A stretch of 64,000 nt of DNA from Vreelandella jeotgali Hwa (GTDB lineage Bacteria; Pseudomonadota; Gammaproteobacteria; Pseudomonadales; Halomonadaceae): positions 124,001-188,000 of the forward strand of contig NZ_AMQY01000011.1 in assembly GCF_000334215.1 (NCBI RefSeq), read 5' to 3'. Numbering within the stretch: the stretch's first letter is position 1; every line of letters starts with the position of its first letter. A program made the translations under genes and the position numbers. Positions 48,623 through 56,901 of the stretch are shown here, one piece after another. The notes below the pieces were generated by a model. It was not told where the DNA came from and made no database searches. It worked only from the letters and a program-made list of their open reading frames with translations.

Positions 48623-49000
48623 CAACAAGCCACCCCTCAGTATCAAGCGACTTTCCGAATCAAGCCTTTCTGCGGATCCAGCAGCTTTCCGGCTCAAGTC
48701 CTTTCCCGAATTCCGCTTTCCTTGTTTTGATTTTCAAACCCGGCTTTTCAAGCTCTGTCTTCCAAGCTCGTCTTTCCACATCGTGTTTTCCACCCTCGTC
48801 TTTCCAGCCACTGTTTTTCAGACTCTGTTTTCCAGATCCTGTTTTCCAAACCTGGCTTTCCAAAGCAAAACCGGATCAATGCCCGATGAATTTTGGCCCC
48901 GGTGTCACTGCCGTTCAGGGTTGATGGCACGCGCGCGCTTTATTCGGCCATCCGGCCCTGATTGGGACGCCGGATGGCCGCGAGCTGCCGATGGTTTCCG
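48623..49000. other. Gene-free region between the tRNA cluster and glcG
   Basis: This 378-nt stretch is mainly the degenerate array at 48643-48866. The remaining part up to glcG holds nothing I can name. Possible frames across it are low-complexity products of the repeat. Confidence 0.6.
48643..48866. repeat. Long degenerate tandem array, period about 13-15 nt
   Basis: Units such as CTTTTCAAGCTCTGT, CTTCCAAGCTCGT, CTTTCCACATCGTGT, TTTCCACCCTCGT and CTTTCCAGCCACTGT follow each other. The core CTTTCCAnnnnnTGT recurs more than ten times with indels. The plus strand is strongly T/C-rich. It resembles an older, decayed version of the short arrays elsewhere in the window. Confidence 0.8.
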
Positions 49001-49402
49001 CTAGGGCAGTGCGTTGATACCGGCTTCGGCAATTCGGGTGTCCTGATCGGGTTTGACCCCGGAAACCCCTACGCCGCCTACCACGCTGTCGTCGATCACA
49101 ATGGGCACGCCGCCGGCCAGCAGGCCCTTGAGCGGCGCCGACAGAAACGCTGTGCGGCCGTTGTTGATCATGTCTTCAAACACCTGGGTTTTCTTGTGGC
49201 CAACGGCGGCATTGCGCGCCTTGTGGGTCGCGGCTTCGGCGGTGAACGGCGCGGTGCCGTCGAGCCGACGTAGCGCCAGCAGGTGGCCGCCGTCATCGGT
49301 GATGGCGATGGTAACGTCCCAGCTCTGCCGGTTGGCCTCAAGCTGGGCAGCGTCCAGCACCTGGTCAACGTCGGCCTGCGTCAGGATGACTTTGGTTTGC
49401 AT
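49001..49402 (-). CDS. glcG: GlcG/HbpS-family (DUF336) protein
   Basis: A 133-residue DUF336 protein, the family of GlcG in the E. coli glycolate operon and of the heme-binding HbpS. The fold is seen in VTIAITDDGGHLLALRRLDG, a Lys/Ala-rich helix (ATHKARNAAV) and GGVPIVIDDSVVGGVGVSG. The ATG at 49402 follows AAGGA. It is downstream of glcF but beyond a terminator, so it may be read through or have its own promoter. The biochemical role in glycolate use is not known. Confidence 0.87.
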   Translation of the reverse strand: MQTKVILTQADVDQVLDAAQLEANRQSWDVTIAITDDGGHLLALRRLDGTAPFTAEAATHKARNAAVGHKKTQVFEDMINNGRTAFLSAPLKGLLAGGVPIVIDDSVVGGVGVSGVKPDQDTRIAEAGINALP

Positions 49403-49526
49403 GGTTGGGTCCTTTTTGAGGTGCATTTTTTTGTTGAAACGTTGTAGGGATGCACGGACGAGCACGACGTCGGGCGGAGGGTTGCCGCGAATGCGGGGAC
49501 GCTGCAAGCGGCAGGTGCCCACCCAT

Positions 49527-49556
49527 AAAAAGGCTGCACGGGAGCCGTGCAGCCTT
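49527..49556 (-). terminator. Rho-independent terminator after glcF
   Basis: AAGGCTGCACGG (49530-49541) and CCGTGCAGCCTT (49545-49556) are fully complementary around a 3-nt loop. On the minus strand TTTT follows. It ends the lldP-glcDEF direction of transcription 27 nt after glcF. Confidence 0.85.
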
Positions 49557-49582
49557 GAGTGCTCGACAATCTATTGGACCCT

Positions 49583-50815
49583 TTATACCAAGGTATCATC
49601 CACCACTTCAATCCAGTGGCGCACCGGCGTGCGGTTGGCGCCGGCCAGGTGGGTCTGACAGCCGATGTTGGCGGTGACGATCAGCTCGGGATTGTCCGCT
49701 TCCAGGGCGTCGAGCTTTTGATCGCGGAGCTGGTTGGCGAGGCCGGGCTGGGTAATCGCGTAGGTCCCCGCCGAGCCGCAGCACAGGTGGGCATCGCGCA
49801 CCGGCGCCAGCGAGAATCCCAGCGTGGAGAGGACGTTTTCCACGGCGCCGCCCAGCTGCTGTGCATGCTGCAGCGTACACGGGCATTGAAACGCCAGATG
49901 CCGGTCGTCCTTGAGTGTGAGCTGGTCAAGCGGCGCGTCGCGCAGTACCTCGACAAGATCCCGGGCCATGTGGCTGATGGTTTGTGCGCGGTCGGCGTAG
50001 GCCGGGTCGTGCTTGAGCATGTCGCCATAGTCCTTGACGAAGGCGCCGCATCCGCTGGCGGTCTGCACAATCGCTTCGGCGCCCTGCTCCACGTAGGGCC
50101 ACCAGGCATCGATATTGGCGCGCATGCGCTCGCGGGCCTGTTCCTGGGCATTGAGGTGAAAGTCAATGGCACCGCAGCAGCCCGCTTCCGTAACCGGAGT
50201 GACGCTGATGCCCAGGCGATCCAGCACGCGCGCCGTAGCGGCGTTGGTATTGGGTGAAAGCGCCGGCTGCACGCAGCCTTCGAGCATCAGCACCCGCCGC
50301 GAATGCCGGTCGGCAGCGGGCCTTTGGCCGGCATCCACCGGGGCCGGCGGCATTTTATCGCGCAGCGTACCGGGGACCAGCGGTGTAAATGTCTGTCCCA
50401 GCCGCAGCAGTGCCTGAAAGCGGGCGGGGTTGACCAGCATCCGGCGCAGCCCGTAGCGCATCAGGCGTTCCGCTGCCGGGCGCGGGGCGCGCCGCTCGAT
50501 TTCAGCGCGGCCGATATTGAGCAGCTTGTGGTATTCCACTCCCGACGGGCAGGTTGTTTCGCAGTTCAGACAGGTCAGGCAGCGGTCCAGATGCAGGCGC
50601 GTTTCTTCGGTCGTGACGTTGTCGTCATCGGGGCTTTCGAGCAGCTCCTTCATCAAGTAGATGCGCCCGCGGGGGCCGTCGCGCTCGTCGCCCAGCAGCT
50701 GGTAGGTCGGGCAGGTAGCGTTGCAAAAGCCGCAGTGAACGCAGGCGCGCAGCACTTCGTCGGCTTCCTGAATGTGGGGTTTCTGGCGATCGGCATCGCT
50801 AAAGTGCGTTTGCAT
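49583..50815 (-). CDS. glcF: Glycolate oxidase iron-sulfur subunit GlcF
   Basis: GlcF passes electrons from the GlcDE flavoproteins to the quinone pool. The protein has 410 residues, as in E. coli (407). Two [4Fe-4S] ferredoxin motifs are near the N-terminus, CVHCGFCNATCP and CLTCLNCETTCPSG. Two CCG-type domains follow, with GCCGAIDFH and CCGSAGTYA. GGAGG precedes the ATG. Third gene of glcDEF, 15 nt after glcE. Confidence 0.96.
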   Translation of the reverse strand: MQTHFSDADRQKPHIQEADEVLRACVHCGFCNATCPTYQLLGDERDGPRGRIYLMKELLESPDDDNVTTEETRLHLDRCLTCLNCETTCPSGVEYHKLLNIGRAEIERRAPRPAAERLMRYGLRRMLVNPARFQALLRLGQTFTPLVPGTLRDKMPPAPVDAGQRPAADRHSRRVLMLEGCVQPALSPNTNAATARVLDRLGISVTPVTEAGCCGAIDFHLNAQEQARERMRANIDAWWPYVEQGAEAIVQTASGCGAFVKDYGDMLKHDPAYADRAQTISHMARDLVEVLRDAPLDQLTLKDDRHLAFQCPCTLQHAQQLGGAVENVLSTLGFSLAPVRDAHLCCGSAGTYAITQPGLANQLRDQKLDALEADNPELIVTANIGCQTHLAGANRTPVRHWIEVVDDTLV

Positions 50816-50829
50816 GGCGGCCCTCCGGA

Positions 50830-51930
50830 TTAAAACGCGGCGTACAGGCGGCCGGGATTGAAAATGCCCCGGGCGTCGAGCTGCTCTTTCAGCCGGCGAT
50901 GATGCTTTTCCACGACCGGGTGCAAGGGCGTAAAGGGCGAGTCGCTGCCGCCCTGCGCGGCGGGCGTGTAGCAGGTGGCATGCCCGCCGACAGCGCTGCA
51001 GGCGCGGCGCACCGCCTCGTCTTCCAGCGAGGTTTTGACGAATCGCTGGCAGCCGGCCCAGTCGTACAGCGTATCGCTGTGGCTATCGTCGAGCGTCAGC
51101 GGGGCGGTGTTCGGCGGCAGCGATAGCCGCCACAGCGATTGGCCGGGAGACAGAGTAAAGAAATCGTGACGCAGGTCGCGCAACGCCTGCCAGAACCCCG
51201 GCTCCAGCGTCTCGCCGCCGAGCTCCTGGCGGGTCGCGTCAACCGAGCTGCGGCCGCCTTCCAGGCGGAGCAGCAGCTCGCCGTCGTACCAGGCAGCGGC
51301 GGTAATCGGCAGCGGCCGGCGGCCCAGGCGGGCCAGGCGTGACAGAGCCTCGTCCAGCGGCATTGCCAGGCGCAGGTCGCAATGGGCGGCCGGCCGGGGC
51401 AGTACCTTGAACGAGACGTCGGCCAGAACCCCCAGGGTGCCCTGGGCGCCGGTCATCAGCCGGGACATGTCGTAGCCCGCCACGTTTTTCATCACCTCGC
51501 CGCCAAAGCGCAGCAGTTTGCCCTGCTGGGTAATCACTCGGGAGCCCAGCACCAGGTCGCGGGTAGCGCCGGCCCAGGGGCGGCGAGGGCCGGCCATGCC
51601 GCTGGCAACCGCACCGCCCAGGGTGCTCTGCGGGCCAAAACGCGGCGGCTCGAAGCTGAGCATCTGGTGATGTTCGGCCAGCGCGGCCTCCAGGTCTTCG
51701 AGCGGGGTGCCCGCACGCGCGGTCACGATCAGCTCGACCGGGTCGTAGTGAATAATGCCGCGGTGTTCGGCGACGTCCAGCGGGTCGGCCTCCACCGGGC
51801 GGCCATAAAAGGCGCGGGTATCACCGCCGACGATGCGCAGCGGCGCATGGCGCTCATGGGCCTCGCCGACCTGCTCGCACAGGCGGGCGCTGATATCGCG
51901 GTCGGGCAGTGAAGTCGGGCGATCTGTCAT
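50830..51930 (-). CDS. glcE: Glycolate oxidase FAD-binding subunit GlcE
   Basis: GlcE is the smaller FAD-binding subunit of glycolate oxidase. The protein has 366 residues. The FAD-binding PCMH-type domain shows LRIVGGDTRAFYG, the PRFGPQSTLGGAVASG segment and GEVMKNVAGYDMSRLMTGAQGT-like features in order. It is 17 nt after glcD and 14 nt before glcF, so all three are co-transcribed. Confidence 0.95.
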   Translation of the reverse strand: MTDRPTSLPDRDISARLCEQVGEAHERHAPLRIVGGDTRAFYGRPVEADPLDVAEHRGIIHYDPVELIVTARAGTPLEDLEAALAEHHQMLSFEPPRFGPQSTLGGAVASGMAGPRRPWAGATRDLVLGSRVITQQGKLLRFGGEVMKNVAGYDMSRLMTGAQGTLGVLADVSFKVLPRPAAHCDLRLAMPLDEALSRLARLGRRPLPITAAAWYDGELLLRLEGGRSSVDATRQELGGETLEPGFWQALRDLRHDFFTLSPGQSLWRLSLPPNTAPLTLDDSHSDTLYDWAGCQRFVKTSLEDEAVRRACSAVGGHATCYTPAAQGGSDSPFTPLHPVVEKHHRRLKEQLDARGIFNPGRLYAAF

Positions 51931-51947
51931 GGTGTGTCCTGCAATGA

Positions 51948-53447
51948 TCAGAAACGGGGCAGCTCGGGATGGGGCAGCTGATTATGGTGAACGTGCATGG
52001 CACCGAACTCGGCGCAGCGCGCCAGGGTGGGGATATTCTTGCCCGGGTTCAGCAGTGTCTTTGGGTCAAAGGCCGCCTTGAGCGCGTGAAACACCGTGAT
52101 CTCATCGGCGTCGAACTGGCTGCACATCTGGTTGATCTTTTCCCGGCCAACGCCGTGCTCACCGGTAATCGACCCGCCGGCGTTGACGCACAGCTCGAGA
52201 ATCCGGCCGCCGACGTCCTCGGCAAGTTCAAGCTCGCCCTCGCGGTTGGCGTCAAACAGGATCAGTGGATGCATATTGCCGTCCCCGGCATGGAAGACGT
52301 TGGCCACCCGCAGCCCGCTTTCCCGCGAGATCTCGGCGATGCCGTTGAGCACTCGGGGTAACTCCCGGCGGGGAATGGTGCCGTCCATGCAGTAATAATC
52401 CGGCGACAGCCGCCCGACGGCGGGAAAGGCATTCTTGCGCCCCGACCAGAAGACCGCGCGCTCGGCATCATCGCGCGCCTGGCGAATCTCCGTGGCGCCG
52501 GCCTTTTCCAGCACGCCGCGCACGGTCGCGCAATCGTCATCGACATCGGCGAGCACGCCGTCCAGCTCGCAGAGCAGAATGGCGCTGGCATCCAGCGGGT
52601 AGCCGGCATGCACAAAGTCCTCGGCGGCCTGGATGGCGAGCCTGTCCATCATCTCAAGCCCGCCGGGGATAATGCCGGCGGCGATAATATCGCCCACGGC
52701 CTCACCGGCCTTTTCCACGTCGTCGAAGCTGGCCATCAGCACCTTGGCCACTTCCGGCAGCGGCAGCAGCCTGACGGTAATTTCGGTGATCACGCCGAGC
52801 ATGCCTTCCGAGCCGTTGAACAGCGCCAGAAGATCAAATCCCGGTGCGTCGAGCGCCTCCGCGCCCAGCGACATGCGCTCCCCTTCGATGGTAATAACCT
52901 CAACGCGGACCACGTTGTGAACCGTCAGGCCGTATTTCAGGCAGTGCACGCCGCCGGCATTTTCGGCCACGTTGCCGCCGATGGAACAGGCAATCTGGGA
53001 CGAGGGGTCCGGCGCGTAGTACAGCCCGTAGGGTGCTGCCGCCTCGGAGATGGCCAGGTTGCGCACGCCCGGCTGCAGCCGGGCCGTACGCGCGTCGGGG
53101 TCAATGTCGATAATCTCCTGAAAGCGCGACATGACCAGCAGCACGCCGCGTTCCAGCGGCAGTGCGCCGCCGGACAGGCCGGTGCCGGCCCCGCGCGTGA
53201 CCACCGGCACCCCCAGCGCGTGGCAGCGGGCAAGCAGAGTTTCCACGTCCGCCAGGTTGTCGGGCATGGCCACCAGCATGGGCAGCACGCGGTAGGCCGC
53301 CAGGCCATCGCACTCGAAGGGGCGCAGGTCCTCCTCGCGGTGCAAAAGCCTGAGCGTGGGAATGCGGTGCTGCAAATCGCTGAGCACATCGGCCTTGGCA
53401 AACGGCGCCAGGGCGCCGTCGATGGCTTCGTCGTATTGTATGTTCAT
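51948..53447 (-). CDS. glcD: Glycolate oxidase, large FAD subunit GlcD
   Basis: GlcD is the catalytic FAD-linked subunit that oxidises glycolate (and D-lactate) to glyoxylate. The protein has 499 residues, like E. coli GlcD. The FAD domain shows RGAGTGLSGGALP and PDPSSQIACSIGGNVAENAGG; the C-terminal part has NVFHAGDGNMHP and GSITGEHGVG, the catalytic/metal-site signature. GGAG lies before the ATG. A hairpin in the leader (53459-53481) overlaps the space between lldP and glcD. Confidence 0.96.
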   Translation of the reverse strand: MNIQYDEAIDGALAPFAKADVLSDLQHRIPTLRLLHREEDLRPFECDGLAAYRVLPMLVAMPDNLADVETLLARCHALGVPVVTRGAGTGLSGGALPLERGVLLVMSRFQEIIDIDPDARTARLQPGVRNLAISEAAAPYGLYYAPDPSSQIACSIGGNVAENAGGVHCLKYGLTVHNVVRVEVITIEGERMSLGAEALDAPGFDLLALFNGSEGMLGVITEITVRLLPLPEVAKVLMASFDDVEKAGEAVGDIIAAGIIPGGLEMMDRLAIQAAEDFVHAGYPLDASAILLCELDGVLADVDDDCATVRGVLEKAGATEIRQARDDAERAVFWSGRKNAFPAVGRLSPDYYCMDGTIPRRELPRVLNGIAEISRESGLRVANVFHAGDGNMHPLILFDANREGELELAEDVGGRILELCVNAGGSITGEHGVGREKINQMCSQFDADEITVFHALKAAFDPKTLLNPGKNIPTLARCAEFGAMHVHHNQLPHPELPRF

Positions 53448-53458
53448 GCTGTCTCCTG

Positions 53459-53481
53459 CCGGCCGGAAACAATCCGGCCGG
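53459..53481. other. Inverted repeat in the glcD leader
   Basis: CCGGCCGGA (53459-53467) and TCCGGCCGG (53473-53481) are exact complements around AACAA. It lies between the permease and glcD, 12 nt upstream of the glcD start. Without a T-run it may stabilise the mRNA end or modulate glcD translation. Confidence 0.45.
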
Positions 53482-53508
53482 AGTGAACTATCTGCCGAAA
53501 GACGCGCG

Positions 53509-55212
53509 TCAGCCGGTCAGGGCCGCCATCAGCGGATCGTCCAGGCCGAACAGGTAAATCCCGATCAGGCCCAGCAGCCCGGAGGCCACGATATAGTACA
53601 GCGTCGGCAGCAGGGTTTTGCGGATGGTTGTGCCTTCGCGCCCCAGCAGGCCCACGGTGGCCGATGCCGCCACGACGTTGTGGATGGCGATCATGTTGCC
53701 GGCGGCGGCGCCAACGGCCTGGAGGGCGACCAGCATCGCGGTGGAAACCTCCAGCTGGCTGGCCACGTTGAACTGAAAATCTGACAGCATCAGGTTGGAC
53801 ACGGTGTTGGAACCGGCGATAAAGGCCCCCAGCGCGCCCACGGCCGGCGCAAAGAACGGATAGATATTGCCGACGCCTTCCGCCACAAACTGCGCCATGG
53901 CCACCGGCATGGATACGAAGTCCGAACCGTTGACGCCCGAGTTGATCAGAATACGCACCATGGGGATGGTAAAGATCAGCACAAAGCCGGCACCCAGAAT
54001 CGTCCGCGATGAATCGCCGAAGGCAGCTTTCAGCTCGCCGGCTTTCATGCGATGGAGCAGGGCGGTCACCAACACCACCAGCAGCAGGATGCCGCCGGGC
54101 AGATACAGCGGCTGGATGCTCCCGCCGATGCCTTCACCCAGGATGTTTTCCCAGCCCAGTGCCAGCGATGTCAGCGCATTTTTCAGCGGCTCGATGGTGC
54201 GCGAGGCCACCAGAAAGACCGCCAGCAGCACATAGGGCACCCAGCCCATCCAGGTGGCGAGCGGCGTCTTGCCGGTTACGTCGTCCATCTTCAGCTCAAG
54301 CTTGCCGACCCAGTTATCCGGCCAGCTGTCGGACGGCGGGAAGTCCCAGGTATCCCGGGGGAGCAGAAAGCCGCGCCGGGCAGCGGGGATCACAATCGCC
54401 AGGCCGACCATCGCGCCAATCATCGCCGGAAATTCCGGCCCGAGAACCACGCCGGCGATCATGTAGGGGATCACAAAGGCGGTACCGGCAAACAGCGCGA
54501 AGGGGGTGATCGACAGCCCTTCCTTCCAGGAGCGGTTGGCGCCAAAGAAGCGCACCATGATCACGACCATGATCAGCGGCATCAGAATGCCGACAATGCC
54601 GTGAATAATGGATACCTCGCTGACGATCAGGCGGAAATACTCCAGCCAGGTGGCATCGCCGGCCTGTAGCTGCTCGGTGATGCCGGCACGGTCAAGCCCG
54701 CCGGACACCCCGACGACAATGGGAGTGCCCACGGCGCCGAAGGATACCGGCGTCGACTGGATCATCATGCCGACGACCACGGCCGCCAGCGCCGGAAATC
54801 CGAGCGCTACCAGCAGCGGTGCGGCCACGGCGGCGGGGGTGCCGAAGCCGGACGCGCCTTCAATAAAGCAGCCGAACAGCCAGGCGACGATAATCGCCTG
54901 CACGCGGCGGTCGGGGCTGATACCCGAAAAGCCTTTGCGGATCGCGGTAATGCCGCCCGAATGCTTGAGCGTATTGAGCAGCAGAATGGCACCGAAAATG
55001 ATCCACAGAATCGAGACCGTGAGGATAAGCCCCTGAAGCGTGGAAGCCGCTACGCGCGTAAACGTCATATCCCAGGCCAGCAGGCCGATCAGGGCGGTGA
55101 CCACAAAGACGATGGGCATGGCGGTTCGGGCCGCCAGGCGAAAGCCGATCAACAGAATGCCGGCAAGCACCAGAGGCACAAAGGCCATCAGCGCAAGAGT
55201 CGTGTCGTTCAT
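53509..55212 (-). CDS. lldP: L-lactate/glycolate permease (LldP/GlcA family)
   Basis: A 567-residue inner-membrane carrier of the lactate permease family with about 13-14 helices. Family segments are [54 protein letters not shown] and [34 protein letters not shown]-type features in the C-terminal third. E. coli LldP and GlcA take both lactate and glycolate. Since it leads glcDEF, glycolate is the likely physiological substrate here. A TTGGT-N3-ACCAA operator lies about 225 nt upstream of its start. Confidence 0.92.
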   Translation of the reverse strand: MNDTTLALMAFVPLVLAGILLIGFRLAARTAMPIVFVVTALIGLLAWDMTFTRVAASTLQGLILTVSILWIIFGAILLLNTLKHSGGITAIRKGFSGISPDRRVQAIIVAWLFGCFIEGASGFGTPAAVAAPLLVALGFPALAAVVVGMMIQSTPVSFGAVGTPIVVGVSGGLDRAGITEQLQAGDATWLEYFRLIVSEVSIIHGIVGILMPLIMVVIMVRFFGANRSWKEGLSITPFALFAGTAFVIPYMIAGVVLGPEFPAMIGAMVGLAIVIPAARRGFLLPRDTWDFPPSDSWPDNWVGKLELKMDDVTGKTPLATWMGWVPYVLLAVFLVASRTIEPLKNALTSLALGWENILGEGIGGSIQPLYLPGGILLLVVLVTALLHRMKAGELKAAFGDSSRTILGAGFVLIFTIPMVRILINSGVNGSDFVSMPVAMAQFVAEGVGNIYPFFAPAVGALGAFIAGSNTVSNLMLSDFQFNVASQLEVSTAMLVALQAVGAAAGNMIAIHNVVAASATVGLLGREGTTIRKTLLPTLYYIVASGLLGLIGIYLFGLDDPLMAALTG

Positions 55213-55436
55213 GTCGGGAACGCTCCCTTTGTTATTGATATGGAGTGTTATGGCGCCGGGCTGCGACAGGGATTGTTATGGCAGCGGTTTATGGCGCTCG
55301 CTGCGCTCATTGCTTGCCGTCAGGGTTCAGGGCAGCGAGGCATCACAGCGATGGAGCCTCACTGCGTCTGTCGCACGGCATGCAGCCCGGAAAGCCAGGA
55401 TACGAAGACGAAAGGTGTATGACTACTGCTGGGTCA

Positions 55437-55449
55437 TTGGTCATACCAA
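55437..55449. promoter_or_regulatory. GntR/FadR-type operator (PdhR/LldR-like) upstream of lldP
   Basis: TTGGTCATACCAA has the exact TTGGT-N3-ACCAA form used by PdhR, LldR and relatives of the FadR branch of GntR regulators. It lies in the lldP upstream region, where an LldR/GlcC-type regulator would be expected. No such regulator gene is in the window. Confidence 0.7.
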
Positions 55450-55607
55450 AATCGGAGGCTAATGCAGCCGGTTGCAACACCCGGGGTGGGTATCAAGCCG
55501 CTGATTTGCAGATATTTTTATCCACCAGGCGGAAAATGCCGCGCTGCGCTATCTTAGACTAATAGTTAATGCCGGCGACGTTGCCCGGCGCGGCTATTCA
55601 GATAACG

Positions 55608-55672
55608 GAGAACGAGGGGGGAGAAGAAAACGAGGAGAACGAAGTGAATGAAAAGGAAACGAGAACAAAGTG
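55608..55672. repeat. Degenerate purine-rich tandem array, period about 15 nt
   Basis: AGAACGAGG, AGAAAACGAGG, AGAACGAAGTG and AGAACAAAGTG recur in an A/G-rich tract with AACGA at roughly 15-nt steps. The copies are too degenerate to fix unit boundaries. On the minus strand it resembles the pyrimidine-rich array at 48643-48866. Confidence 0.55.
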
Positions 55673-55788
55673 TCGGGGTAGTCGAGGATAAGCGGCTGGT
55701 CTGGTCGGGTAAGGATGCCGTGGCGGCAGGGACGTCCGCGCGTTGCGGCGCATTACTGCTACGACAATGTGTTGCCAACAAACCCACA

Positions 55789-55802
55789 TTTTGTATACAA
55801 AA
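55789..55802. promoter_or_regulatory. 14-bp perfect palindrome TTTTGTATACAAAA
   Basis: The sequence is fully self-complementary around GTATAC. A related site, TACTGTATACAATA, is at 56425-56438 on the other side of uraD. GntR-family regulators often bind TGTATACA-type sites. Confidence 0.55.
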
Positions 55803-55813
55803 ATGCGTGACAG

Positions 55814-55840
55814 GGCGCGGCGACATGGCGCCGCCGCGCC
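55814..55840 (-). terminator. GC-rich hairpin after uraD
   Basis: GGCGCGGCG (55814-55822) and CGCCGCGCC (55832-55840) are complementary, 9 bp, with a 9-nt loop. On the minus strand a T-rich stretch (CATTTTTG) follows about 10 nt later. It starts 6 nt after the uraD stop codon. Confidence 0.6.
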
Positions 55841-55845
55841 GGTTA

Positions 55846-56391
55846 TCAGGCGCCTTCTTCGGCGCGTGTGCGCAGGCGGAAGCGGGCAATGTTGATGATC
55901 TGCTCAATGGCCGTGCGGCGCTCTGTGGCCTGGTCGTTTTCCAGGCGCTGCTCAAACGCGGCCAGAATCGCGTGGCGGTCCAGCCCCTTGACGGCGATTA
56001 CAAAGGGGATGCCGAATTTTTCCCGGTAGGCGTTGTTGAGCGTCTCAAAGCGGGCAAATTCCTCCGGCGTGCACTGATCAAGCCCGGCGCCGGCCTGCTC
56101 GCGCGTGGAGTCGCCGGTGAGTTCGCCGGACGTCGCAGCCTTGCCGGCGAGGTCCGGGTGGGCGCGGATGACTTCGATCTGTTGTTCGCTGGAGGCGTTT
56201 TGCAGCATTTCGCCCATGAGATCGGCGAGCGCCTCGGGAACATCCTGTGCCTCGGTGATGCCGGTTTCAAAGGCGTCTTCGGCGACCCAGGGCGAGTGCT
56301 CGTAGACGTCGCCGTAGTGGGCCACGAACTCATCCCGTGACAGGGTGCTGGGGCGAGGATCGAGCGTCGTGAGACTTGCATTGGACGTCAT
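55846..56391 (-). CDS. uraD: OHCU decarboxylase (2-oxo-4-hydroxy-4-carboxy-5-ureidoimidazoline decarboxylase)
   Basis: UraD makes S-allantoin from OHCU, the third step after urate oxidation. The protein has 181 residues from the ATG at 56391, with GGAG 5 nt upstream; the open frame goes further upstream but through the palindrome. Conserved segments are LSRDEFVAHYGDVYEHSPWVAE, IRAHPDLAGKAA (catalytic His), the SREQ-like STREQAGAGLDQ and NNAYREKFGIPFVIAVKG. It is divergent from uraH-puuD-puuE-allE-allA; a TGTATACA-type site lies between them. Confidence 0.95.
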   Translation of the reverse strand: MTSNASLTTLDPRPSTLSRDEFVAHYGDVYEHSPWVAEDAFETGITEAQDVPEALADLMGEMLQNASSEQQIEVIRAHPDLAGKAATSGELTGDSTREQAGAGLDQCTPEEFARFETLNNAYREKFGIPFVIAVKGLDRHAILAAFEQRLENDQATERRTAIEQIINIARFRLRTRAEEGA

Positions 56392-56424
56392 GATGGCTCC
56401 ATTATTGTCGTGAATTAACGTCAA

Positions 56425-56438
56425 TACTGTATACAATA
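56425..56438. promoter_or_regulatory. TGTATACA-type operator between uraD and uraH
   Basis: TACTGTATACAATA has an 8-bp perfect core (TGTATACA) with flanking TA/TA pairing. It is 34 nt upstream of the uraD start and 95 nt upstream of uraH, so one regulator could control both directions. Confidence 0.6.
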
Positions 56439-56532
56439 AAGTTGGCGAACGGTACTCTTGAAGTGCCCATGCGGCATTAGCGTGCTGCTTTCCATCTAAC
56501 AATAACCTGTCGATGACAAACGAGGAGCCACC

Positions 56533-56886
56533 ATGGGTTACTTAACCACCCACGTGCTGGACACGGCTCAGGGCCGCCCCGGCCAGGGTATCAAAATCGA
56601 AGTGTTTCGCATCACCGGCGACGAGCGCCAGGCACTGAAGACCGTTACCACCAACGACGACGGCCGCTGCGACGCGCCGATTCTCGACGGTGATGAATTC
56701 ACCACCGGCTCTTACGAACTGGTGTTTTACGCCGGCGACTACCTGCGCGCCCAGGGCTTTGAAGCGGACGAGCCGCGCTTTCTGGACGTGATTCCGCTGC
56801 GCTTCGGCGTTGCCGATGCCAGCCAGCACTACCACGTACCGCTGTTGGTGTCTCCCTACAGCTACTCCACTTATCGCGGTAGCTAA
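56533..56886 (+). CDS. uraH: 5-hydroxyisourate hydrolase (transthyretin-related)
   Basis: UraH (HiuH) opens 5-hydroxyisourate to OHCU, the second step of urate breakdown. The protein has 117 residues. It begins with the TTHVLDTAQGRPGQGI histidine signature and ends with the diagnostic YRGS tetrapeptide, preceded by HYHVPLLVSPYSYSTYRGS. GAGGAG lies 6 nt before the ATG. First gene of the plus-strand operon. Confidence 0.97.
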   Translation: MGYLTTHVLDTAQGRPGQGIKIEVFRITGDERQALKTVTTNDDGRCDAPILDGDEFTTGSYELVFYAGDYLRAQGFEADEPRFLDVIPLRFGVADASQHYHVPLLVSPYSYSTYRGS

Positions 56887-56901
56887 AGCGGAGCCGTCAT
56901 C

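Larger units (their letters stand above)
55213..55845. other. Long control region upstream of lldP
   Basis: This 633-nt gene-free stretch contains, going away from lldP, a PdhR/LldR-type operator (55437-55449), an A/G-rich degenerate repeat (55608-55672), a perfect palindrome TTTTGTATACAAAA (55789-55802) and the uraD terminator (55814-55840). The frames across it are low-complexity. Two regulators may act here. Confidence 0.6.

Noticed and set aside
48035-48623. Open frames across the tRNA genes
   Set aside because: They are translations of tRNA sequence in several frames and repeat because the tRNA genes are identical.
48643-48866. Possible CRISPR array after the tRNA cluster
   Set aside because: Units are about 13-15 nt, directly abutting and without unique spacers; no cas gene is in the window.
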